64,000 nt of DNA from Streptomyces sp. CG4 (GTDB lineage Bacteria; Actinomycetota; Actinomycetes; Streptomycetales; Streptomycetaceae), in assembly GCF_041080655.1 (NCBI RefSeq), contig NZ_CP163525.1, forward strand, positions 434,001 to 498,000. Direction: 5' to 3'. The notes below the pieces were generated by a model. It was given only the letters and a program-made list of their open reading frames with translations, was not told the origin of the DNA and did no database searches. Below, piece by piece: positions 55,028 through 62,076 of this stretch. Each line of letters opens with the position of its first letter. Positions within the stretch are counted from its first letter, which is position 1. The position numbers and the translations under genes were made by a program.

Positions 55028-56686
55028 TCAGCCGCCCGTCAGCAGCCGCCGCACGACGTATCCCGCGGAGTCGACGCCCGAGCTGCCGCCTTCGACGAGT
55101 GCGGCCACCGCGATACGAGAGTTGTAGGCGGTCAGCCAGCCGTTGGTGTGGTCCCCCTCCTCGGCGGTGCCGGTCTTGGCACCTACTTCGCTCAGACCGC
55201 CCAGCCGCGGAGCCGCCGTGCCGCCGGTGGCCACGCCGCGCATCATCGACTGCAGATAGTCGGCCGTGCGGGCGGAGATGGGCCGGGGCGCGGCCTCCTG
55301 GTGCTGTTCCGGCAGGATGATCGGCTGCTCGAAGCCGGCGTTGCGCACGGTGGCCGCCACGGACGCCATGAACAGGGGCGTGGCGGTGACCTTGCCCTGG
55401 CCGATGAACTGGGCCGCCTGGTCGCCGCCCTGGACGTCCGGCGGGACACTCGGGTCGGTGGTGGCGATCCCGCCGCCGATGGACCAGTTGCCCAGCCCGA
55501 AGACGTTCACCGCCTCGTCGTTCAGCGCGGAGGCGTCGCCGTCGTGCACCAGGTGGTGGAAACCGTCCTTGATGAAGGCGGTGTTGCACGACACCGTGAA
55601 CGCCTCGGCGAGGGAGGAGCCGGGGTTGGCCCGTACACCGGGGTCGTTGTGGAACAACTGGCTGTTGGCCACCAGCGAGTCCGTGCACGGCGCCGGACTG
55701 CTCGGCGTGAGGCCCGCCTTGTCGAAGAGGGCGGCCGCGGTGATGATCTTCATCGTGGAGCCGGGCGATTTGATGCCGTTGATGGCGATGTCGCCGTCGT
55801 CGCCGGTGTGCGCGACGGCGAGGATGTGCCCGTTGCGCCAGTCGAGCGCCACCGTGCCCGCGGGCTTCTGCTGCAGATGGGCGTCCTGCACCGCGTGCTC
55901 GGCCACCCCCTGGAAGCCGACGTCGATGGTCGTCCTGACGATCGCCGGCCGGCCCTGTGTGAAGACCTTCACCGTCTCCACACCCGCGCCGCCCGCATCG
56001 ACCACGGCCACGCCCGTTCCGGGTTGTCCACCCGTGGCCTTGGCGTTCTTGCCGATCGTCGCGGCGATGTCCCGCAGCGACGGGAAGGTGGACAGATCGG
56101 TCCTGCCGTCGCTCGCGACGACCTTCGCGCCAACCGAGCCGGCCGGCAGCGTGCCCGCGGTCAGCGACTGACCGTCGCCCAGGCCCGGATGGAGCACCGA
56201 GTTGTTCCAGTGGACGGCCAGCCGGCCGTTCGTGCTCTTCCGGACCGCCACCGCGCTCGCGTAGTCCCAGGTGCCGCCCGCGACCTGAGCGGTGACATCG
56301 AAGGTGACCTTGGCGGCTCCCGGTGTCGCCGACGAGGCTCCGGCGGACAGGATGTGATCGAACGTCAGCTTCTTCAGGTGGAGGCCGTCGGCGTATTCCC
56401 GGAGGGCCCGCGCGGCGGTGTCCGGTGTGTCGGTGTCGCTCGCCGCGCCGTCCAACTGCTGCTGGGACCAGCTGTCCAGGAACGCGCGGGCCTGCTTCGT
56501 CGCCTCGGCACCCGACGGGGGCGTACTGGACACCTCGGAGGGGTCGAACCCGCGCGCATCCTGGGACGTGCCCTCACTCGCCGAACCGGAGGCGAGGCCG
56601 TGCACGATGTTGTAGGTACCGATTCCCCCCAGGGCGAGCAGCGCGGTGCACGTACCGGCGAGGCCGATCTTCACAGCTCTGTTCAT
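55028..56686 (-). CDS. Penicillin-binding protein with NTF2-like N-terminal domain
   Basis: 552 residues. A signal-anchor helix (VKIGLAGTCTALLALGGIG) is followed by a MecA/NTF2-like domain (~60-165), a PBP dimerisation region and a transpeptidase domain with SxxK SPGSTMK (Ser310, Lys313), SxN SCN (366-368) and KTGT (504-507). It should cross-link peptidoglycan on the outer face of the membrane. ATG 56686 places the helix at the very N-terminus; ATG 56710 is possible. It is solitary, not in a division or sporulation cluster, so a beta-lactam-tolerant or stage-specific role is possible. Confidence 0.94.
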   Translation of the reverse strand: MNRAVKIGLAGTCTALLALGGIGTYNIVHGLASGSASEGTSQDARGFDPSEVSSTPPSGAEATKQARAFLDSWSQQQLDGAASDTDTPDTAARALREYADGLHLKKLTFDHILSAGASSATPGAAKVTFDVTAQVAGGTWDYASAVAVRKSTNGRLAVHWNNSVLHPGLGDGQSLTAGTLPAGSVGAKVVASDGRTDLSTFPSLRDIAATIGKNAKATGGQPGTGVAVVDAGGAGVETVKVFTQGRPAIVRTTIDVGFQGVAEHAVQDAHLQQKPAGTVALDWRNGHILAVAHTGDDGDIAINGIKSPGSTMKIITAAALFDKAGLTPSSPAPCTDSLVANSQLFHNDPGVRANPGSSLAEAFTVSCNTAFIKDGFHHLVHDGDASALNDEAVNVFGLGNWSIGGGIATTDPSVPPDVQGGDQAAQFIGQGKVTATPLFMASVAATVRNAGFEQPIILPEQHQEAAPRPISARTADYLQSMMRGVATGGTAAPRLGGLSEVGAKTGTAEEGDHTNGWLTAYNSRIAVAALVEGGSSGVDSAGYVVRRLLTGG

Positions 56687-56731
56687 GCGGAGATCGTATG
56701 TACGTTCCATGAATGCGTGTGCACATAGTCG

Positions 56732-56892
56732 ATGGATCGTTATCGAACAGTGCGAGCATTACTCGGTACCGCACTGGGGTGGAGCGAGGTCGGCACCCCG
56801 GCCCACACCCAGGATCTGGGCCACGACACCCTCGCCATCAACCTGCCCAAGGGCCGCGAGGTCCTCATCCACTCCGGCCGGGCGAGCCCTAG
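56732..56892 (+). pseudogene. Coding remnant downstream of tetR, family not recognised
   Basis: The frame RALLGTALGWSEVGTPAHTQD then LGHDTLAINLPKGREVLIHSG has strong third-position GC from 56750 to 56890 and runs into the 3' end of the oppositely oriented tetR gene. There is no ribosome binding site. It looks like the beginning of a truncated gene; the original family is unknown. Confidence 0.3.
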
Positions 56893-57455
56893 GCGCCCGA
56901 GGTCACCGCCTTCAGTTCGGCCAGTGACTCCCGTATCAGCTGCGACATCGGACGCTCCTCGGCCGGTGCGATCCAGCGTTCGAAGGCGATCTTGAAGACG
57001 GCGACCGTCGCTTCGGCGGCCAGGCTCGCGGCCGGTTCGGCGACCCCGCGGCCGCGCAGGGTGTCGGTGAGGGCGGCCGCCAACGAGGCGAGCTTGATCA
57101 GCTCGCGCTCCCGCAGTTCCGCGTTGGCCGTGATCACGGCATGGCGCCGGCGCGCGAACTCACGCCGGTCGGCGAACATTTCGGCGACGGCGTCCAGCCC
57201 GATCGTCAGCGCGTCGAGTGTCGCCACGGACTCCGGGGCTCCGGCGACCGCCCGCACGAACAGTTCCTCCAGCTCACCGGCGCCGGCGAAGAGCACCTCG
57301 CGCTTGTCGGCGTAGTGCCGGAAGAAGGTCCGCTCCGTGAGCCCGGCCCGCTTGGCGATCTCCGCCACGGTGGTCTGCTCGTACCCGCGCTCGGCATAGA
57401 GCGCCAGCGCGGCCTTCGCCAGGCGTCCGCGCGCGTCCGGCTCCCATCTACCCAT
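56889..57455 (-). CDS. TetR-family regulator
   Basis: 188 residues. HTH: ARGRLAKAALALYAERGYEQTTVAEIAKRAGLTERTFFRHYADKREVLF in consecutive helices. The C-terminal domain is TetR_C type (ELIKLASLAAALTDTLRGRG). ATG 57455. It is divergent from the epimerase-like gene, with two near-identical 19-bp repeats between the starts, so it probably represses both. Confidence 0.93.
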   Translation of the reverse strand: MGRWEPDARGRLAKAALALYAERGYEQTTVAEIAKRAGLTERTFFRHYADKREVLFAGAGELEELFVRAVAGAPESVATLDALTIGLDAVAEMFADRREFARRRHAVITANAELRERELIKLASLAAALTDTLRGRGVAEPAASLAAEATVAVFKIAFERWIAPAEERPMSQLIRESLAELKAVTSGA

Positions 57456-57471
57456 GCGGAGATCTTACGTG

Positions 57472-57521
57472 ATGACAGGGGCTGACATCGGGTGTACGGT
57501 CTATGACAGTGACTGACATCG
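57472..57521. promoter_or_regulatory. Repeated operator between tetR and the epimerase gene
   Basis: ATGACAGGGGCTGACATCG (57472-57490) and ATGACAGTGACTGACATCG (57503-57521) differ at two positions and are 31 bp apart, about three helical turns. Each contains the half-sites TGACAG and CTGACA. An ATGACA-N17-TACGGT promoter for the epimerase gene overlaps copy one. Confidence 0.7.
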
Positions 57522-57538
57522 ACTCTTTGAGGTCTCCC

Positions 57539-58462
57539 ATGCGCATCTTCGTCACCGGCGCCTCCGGCTGGATCGGATCCGCCCTCGTACCCCAGCTCAT
57601 CGAGGCGGGACACCAGGTCGTCGGGCTCGCCCGCTCCGACGCCTCCGCCGCCGCGCTCACCGCGGCCGGCGCCGAGGTCGTCCGCGGCACCGTCGACGAC
57701 CTCGACGTCCTGCGGGACGCGGCCGCCGCGTCGGACGGGGTGATCCACCTCGCCTTCAAGCACGACATCGCCTTCAGCGGCGACTTCCGGGGCGCCGCCG
57801 AGGCCGACCGGCGCGCCGTCGACACCTTCGGCGAGGCCCTCGCCGGCACCGACCGGCCCTTCGTCCTCGCCTCCGGCCTGGCCGGACTCGCTCCCGGGCG
57901 GATGGCGACCGAGCTGGACATGCCCACGCACTCCGACTCACCGATCACGATCCGAGCGGTCACCGCGAAGGAGGTGCTCGGATTCTCCTCGCGCGGCATT
58001 CGCTCGTCCGTGGTGCGGCTCTCACCGACTTGCCACGGCGACGGGGACAACGGCTTCATGGCGACGCTGGTCGCCATCGCCCGCGCCAAGGGCGTCTCCG
58101 GCTACATCGGCGACGGCGCCAACCGCTGGCCGGCCGTCCACCGCTTCGATGCCGCGCAGTTGTTCCGCCTCGCGGCGGAGCAGGCCCCCGCCGGTTCGGT
58201 GCTGCACGGAGTCGCGGAGGAGGGCGTCGCGATCCGCGACGTGGCCGAGGTGATCGGGCGGCACCTCGATGTGCCGGTGGTCTCCGTGGCACCCGAGGCG
58301 GCGGCCGAGCACTTCACCTGGCTGGCCGACTTCATCGGCCTCGACTTCCTTGCGGCGAGCAGCCTGACGCGCGAACTGCTGGACTGGACACCGACCCACC
58401 CGGGCCTCCTCGAAGACCTGGACAAGGGGCACTACTTCACCGCCCCCGGCACCGGCGCCTGA
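57539..58462 (+). CDS. NAD(P)-dependent epimerase/dehydratase-like extended SDR
   Basis: 307 residues. The Rossmann motif MRIFVTGASGWIGSALVPQL opens the protein. The usual YxxxK is not obvious; AVTAKEVLGF stands near that point, so catalysis may be atypical. HRFDAAQLFRLAAEQ and the C-terminal WTPTHPGLLEDL are typical of the extended SDR group. ATG 57539 follows GAGG. It is controlled, by inference, by the divergent TetR and ends at a 15-bp hairpin. The substrate is unknown. Confidence 0.9.
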   Translation: MRIFVTGASGWIGSALVPQLIEAGHQVVGLARSDASAAALTAAGAEVVRGTVDDLDVLRDAAAASDGVIHLAFKHDIAFSGDFRGAAEADRRAVDTFGEALAGTDRPFVLASGLAGLAPGRMATELDMPTHSDSPITIRAVTAKEVLGFSSRGIRSSVVRLSPTCHGDGDNGFMATLVAIARAKGVSGYIGDGANRWPAVHRFDAAQLFRLAAEQAPAGSVLHGVAEEGVAIRDVAEVIGRHLDVPVVSVAPEAAAEHFTWLADFIGLDFLAASSLTRELLDWTPTHPGLLEDLDKGHYFTAPGTGA

Positions 58463-58469
58463 CGGAAAT

Positions 58470-58509
58470 CCCGGCTGGAGGGCCGGTGAGAAAGGGCCCT
58501 CCAGCCGGG
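58470..58509 (+). terminator. Terminator of the epimerase gene
   Basis: A perfect 15-bp stem (58470-58484 pairs with 58495-58509) with a 10-base loop begins eight bases past the stop codon. Confidence 0.88.
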
Positions 58510-58683
58510 CCCGGCGGTACGGCGGCGCAGGGGGCCTTCCGGGCAAGCGGGGCGCCCTACGGCCGGACGCGGGCGATCGGCGCCGGGCTTCTTCTCCACG
58601 TGCTGGGCTTCTTCAGGCATCGCGCCATACGGGAGCCGACCGGTCAGGCATCGGTCCGAACCCTGCCGGCCGCGACGGCTGAG

Positions 58684-59220
58684 TCAGATGTCCAGCGGCG
58701 GGAGGCCGGACAGCCCCGTGTCCTGCATGATGTGGTCGACCGTCTCCGTCAGCGAGCTGTCGGCGCCGATGACCCTCTCCACTCCCCCGGGCAGCAGGTC
58801 GCGCCCCCGGTACCAGTCCCGCAGGTCGGCCTCGGTCACCTGGCCGGCGATCTGCTTGGTCGCATGGCGGGCGAGGGTCTCGTCGAACGGCACGTCGAGG
58901 TAGTAGCCGTGGGTCGGTCCCCGGTGGTCGGCGCGCAGCCGGGCGAGCATGTCCCCGTAGCGGTCGGCGTACAGGATGCCCTCCACCACCACGTGATAGC
59001 CGGCGTCCAGCGCGTAGCGGGCGACGGTGTCGATCAGGCCGATGTTCGCCGCACCCGGCCGGTCCCGCTCCCGCAGCACGACCCGGCGGAGATGGTCCTG
59101 TTCCACCAGGGCGAGTCCACGGCCGAAGCGGTCACGCACACCGGCCGCGACGGACGACTTGCCCGAGGCGCTGTTGCCACGCAGCACCACCAGCCGGGTC
59201 TGTTCCGTACCGACTCTCAT
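58684..59220 (-). CDS. Small P-loop kinase (AAA/zeta-toxin-like)
   Basis: 178 residues. Walker A is GNSASGKSS (15-23), a Walker B-like strand is GYHVVVEGILY, and lid arginines occur in RHATKQIAGQVTEADLRDWYRGRD. The size fits small-molecule or aminoglycoside-type kinases and zeta-like proteins. The substrate is not assignable, and no epsilon antitoxin is adjacent. ATG 59220 (MRVGTEQTRLVVLRG); a longer frame to 59340 is Arg-rich and not family-like. Confidence 0.87.
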   Translation of the reverse strand: MRVGTEQTRLVVLRGNSASGKSSVAAGVRDRFGRGLALVEQDHLRRVVLRERDRPGAANIGLIDTVARYALDAGYHVVVEGILYADRYGDMLARLRADHRGPTHGYYLDVPFDETLARHATKQIAGQVTEADLRDWYRGRDLLPGGVERVIGADSSLTETVDHIMQDTGLSGLPPLDI

Positions 59221-59452
59221 CTGCCGCAGAGTACCGGCCCCGGGTTGCCTGCGATCCCTCCGACGGTCCGCCCGATCACGAGACCGTCGCCGGCTCATGC
59301 GGCGGCAGTGCTCGAACAGCACCCCGCGTGCCCTGCCCAACGGGGCGGGAGTCCCGGTGCCGAAGTTCCAGTGCTGGCACGGCGCAGGCCTCCAGGGGGT
59401 TCGCAGTGGCTGCGACGGCGATGTCGTGCTACCGCGGCACCCACTGCGTGGC

Positions 59453-60187
59453 TCAGAGTGAGTCGGCCTGATTCTCGGTGTCCAAGTGCGTGAGGTATGC
59501 GCTGAGATGCGTGGCCGCGTGGAGCATGGCGCGGCCCCGCGCGGTGAGTTTGTGCTGCCAGGCGTCCAGCGACGCGGCGAGTGCGTCCGTGCCGCCGGCC
59601 GTGCGGATCTGCTGCACCACGGTGGCGATGTGTTCGAGCGGATAGCCCCCGCGGCGGAGGAGGTGGGCCAGCTCGGCGTCGCGGATGTCGTCGGCGCCGA
59701 AGACGCGATATCCCGTGGCGCGGTCCCGGGCGGGGGTGAGGATGCCCGCGCCTTCCCAGTTGCGCAGGGTCGCCGGTGTGACGCCGAGTTGGTGCGCGAG
59801 TTCGCCGACGGTGCGGGTCCCCGCCGCCGGGGCGGGAGCCGGGGCAGTCTCGGACTCCGTCGTCAGGTGCTGCACGGCGGCGCGTACGGCATCGAGGGTG
59901 TCCCGGTCGCGCAGCAGCCGACTGTGCCCGTGGTCGATGAGCGTCAGGGCCTCGTCGAGGTCGTCCCGGTGGAGGGCCGTCATGATCTGGCCGGCGGCCG
60001 CGTACCCGTACGCCGGGACGAGCGAGAGGTAGGCGCGGAGCGCTGCCGCGTGCACTTCGGTGTAGATCCGGTAGCCGCTGGGGGTGCGCTCGGCGGGCGG
60101 GACGAATCCGTGCCGCTCGTAGTTGCGCACCGCCTGGGTCGAGAGGCCGTGCTCGCGCGCGAGGTCGGTCGGTCGCAAGGTGCTCAC
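59453..60187 (-). CDS. TioE-type regulator with two MerR-like domains
   Basis: 244 residues. The first MerR HTH is DLAREHGLSTQAVRNYERHGFVPPAERTPSGYR and the second ELAHQLGVTPATLRNWEGAGILTPARDRATGYRVF, each continuing into a helical linker. This tandem layout matches TioE, described near thiocoraline genes. GTG 60187 gives the family-like start; the frame is open to 60292, overlapping the divergent promoter. It probably controls the erythromycin esterase gene opposite. Confidence 0.9.
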   Translation of the reverse strand: MSTLRPTDLAREHGLSTQAVRNYERHGFVPPAERTPSGYRIYTEVHAAALRAYLSLVPAYGYAAAGQIMTALHRDDLDEALTLIDHGHSRLLRDRDTLDAVRAAVQHLTTESETAPAPAPAAGTRTVGELAHQLGVTPATLRNWEGAGILTPARDRATGYRVFGADDIRDAELAHLLRRGGYPLEHIATVVQQIRTAGGTDALAASLDAWQHKLTARGRAMLHAATHLSAYLTHLDTENQADSL

Positions 60188-60253
60188 CGGTTGAGACTTT
60201 ACCGCAGACCCGATCCGCTCAGCGGCCGCATCTGCGCATCGAGGCCCGAACAA

Positions 60254-60289
60254 AGCCTCAAGCGATCTTTCAAGGATACGATTGAGGCT
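60254..60289. promoter_or_regulatory. Inverted repeat and leaderless-type promoter of the esterase gene
   Basis: AGCCTCAA (60254-60261) and TTGAGGCT (60282-60289) are perfect 8-bp arms 20 bases apart. The right arm ends one base before the esterase ATG. A TACGAT -10 (60277-60282) places the transcription start at or near the ATG, so the mRNA is probably leaderless. A dyad over the spacer is the usual MerR site layout. Confidence 0.6.
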
Positions 60290-60290
60290 C

Positions 60291-61490
60291 ATGAGTCAGG
60301 ACATTCGCGACTTCGTCACCCCGTCATGCGACCTCTTGGCACTGGGCGAACCGACCCATCAGGAACCGGCCTTCGGGCAGGTCCGGAACGAACTGTTCGC
60401 CCAGCTGGTCGACCACGGATTCCGCTCCATCGCCCTCGAAATCGACCGCGTGGCCGCACTCGCCGTGAACGACTACGTCCAGGGGGGAGCCGGCAGCCTC
60501 GACACGGTCATGCGCGACGGCTTCTCCCACGGCTTCGGGGAACAGGACGCCAACCGACAGCTGGTCAGCTGGATGCGTGAGTACAACGAGCACCGACCGT
60601 CAGGACAACGCCTGACCTTCCATGGCTTCGACGCCCCGACGGAGACCACCAGCGCACCCAGCCCACGGTGCTATCTGGAACACGCCCGCGACTATCTGGC
60701 GCTCGACCTCGACCTCACCGGCCTCACCGGCGACGACGCCCGGTGGAGCCGCGCGGAGGCGGTCCTGGACGCCACGATGTCTCCCGGCGCCACGGCCGAG
60801 GCCGAGCGGCTGCGTTCGATCGCCGACGACATGCTCAACTCGCTCTACGCACGCGCCCCGGAACTGATCGCGGCGACCTCACGCGACGAGTGGTTCAGGG
60901 CCCGGGCACACCTCACCGCCGGCCTCGGCCTGCTGCGCTACCACAAGCAGTCCGCACAGCCCCTCACATCAAGTCTCCGGATAGCCGGCCTGGCCGCCAC
61001 CAGGGACGCGCTCATGGCCCAGAACCTCCTGGACATCCGCGGCATCGAGGAGGATCGAGGCCCGACCCTGGTCTTCGCACACAACCTCCATCTGCAGCGG
61101 AACCAGAGCATCTGGCGTCTGGGGGATCTGGGCGCCGACTGGTCAGGCGCCGGCGCCATCGTGGCCTCACTGCTGGGCGAACGGTACGTCTGCGTCGTGG
61201 GCAGCCTGGGCCGCAGCAAGGCCCTCGGGCTGCGCGACCCGGACCCGGACACCTACGAGGGCCGCCTCCAGCGCCGTCTCACCACCTGGGGCTTGGAAGC
61301 GACCCCGGCCACCCCGACCACCCCGACGGCCCCGACCGACGCGTCCACCAGGGCTCCCGCCGCTCGCACCCGCACGGACACCCACCCCAGGCAGGGCTAC
61401 TTCCCGCTCGACCAGGCGACACTCGACGTGGTGGACGCGGTCCTGCACATCAGCGACGGCACGACCGCGGGCTCCCCGGCACACACCTGA
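60291..61490 (+). CDS. Erythromycin esterase family protein
   Basis: 399 residues. GEPTHQEPAFGQVRN (Glu20, His23, Glu25) is the signature of the EreA/EreB and succinoglycan-biosynthesis group, and FHGFDAPTE and TLVFAHNLHLQR are further conserved blocks. EreA-type enzymes hydrolyse the macrolactone of 14-membered macrolides; most relatives are untested. Near the C-terminus a Thr/Pro/Ala repeat of about 30 residues is inserted. ATG 60291 abuts the operator. It is divergent from the TioE-like gene, which suggests drug-inducible expression. Confidence 0.92.
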   Translation: MSQDIRDFVTPSCDLLALGEPTHQEPAFGQVRNELFAQLVDHGFRSIALEIDRVAALAVNDYVQGGAGSLDTVMRDGFSHGFGEQDANRQLVSWMREYNEHRPSGQRLTFHGFDAPTETTSAPSPRCYLEHARDYLALDLDLTGLTGDDARWSRAEAVLDATMSPGATAEAERLRSIADDMLNSLYARAPELIAATSRDEWFRARAHLTAGLGLLRYHKQSAQPLTSSLRIAGLAATRDALMAQNLLDIRGIEEDRGPTLVFAHNLHLQRNQSIWRLGDLGADWSGAGAIVASLLGERYVCVVGSLGRSKALGLRDPDPDTYEGRLQRRLTTWGLEATPATPTTPTAPTDASTRAPAARTRTDTHPRQGYFPLDQATLDVVDAVLHISDGTTAGSPAHT

Positions 61491-61610
61491 CGGCGGCGGG
61501 GCGGCCGAGCCGACTGCCGCGCCGTCGGGCCGCCGGGCCGCCGGGCCGCACATGCGAACGTCCCCGCCAGCCTGCGGGACGGGCGGCCCGGCGGACCGTA
61601 GTCTGGGACC

Positions 61611-62009
61611 GTGACCGGCGAGACTGATCTGCACACACTGCTCCGCGGCATGCGTCCGGAGCTGAATCCGGGCCGCTATGTCTTCACCATGGCGGAGGGC
61701 GGCGTGCCGTCCGGCGTCACCCCCGTGGTGACGGTCGCCGAGCAGGAGGGCCTGACGCTCGTCGTGCCGCAGGCGGAGGCGGACTCGGCGGGGATGGCGT
61801 ACGACTACGTCGCCGCGTGGATCACCTTGCGAGTGCACTCCGCGCTGGCCGCGGTGGGACTGACCGCAGCGGTCTCCCGCGCCCTCGCCGACGCGGGCCT
61901 GAGCTGCAATGTCGTCGCCGCCTTCCACCACGACCACCTCTTCGTACCCTACGAAGACGCCGAGCGGGCCGTTGCGGTCCTCCAGCGACTGGCGCGGGAC
62001 GCTTCCTGA
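61611..62009 (+). CDS. ACT-like domain protein
   Basis: 132 residues. GRYVFTMAEGGVPSGVTPVVTVAEQEGLTLVVP and SALAAVGLTAAVSRALADAGLSCNVVAAFHHDHLFVPYEDAERA match small ACT-domain proteins that bind amino acids. The ending HDHLFVP...A...L is characteristic. GTG 61611. It points at the 3' end of the NRPS gene. Ligand and partner are unknown. Confidence 0.85.
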   Translation: MTGETDLHTLLRGMRPELNPGRYVFTMAEGGVPSGVTPVVTVAEQEGLTLVVPQAEADSAGMAYDYVAAWITLRVHSALAAVGLTAAVSRALADAGLSCNVVAAFHHDHLFVPYEDAERAVAVLQRLARDAS

Positions 62010-62076
62010 CCTGACCTCCTTGTACTTGGTTCTCCCCGTCGTTCGCGCGCGCGGTTCAACCTCCCGTGATCGCCTC

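Noticed and set aside
61530..61560. Triple GGGCCGCC repeat after the esterase gene
   Set aside because: Short GC-rich slippage repeat without clear pairing or function.
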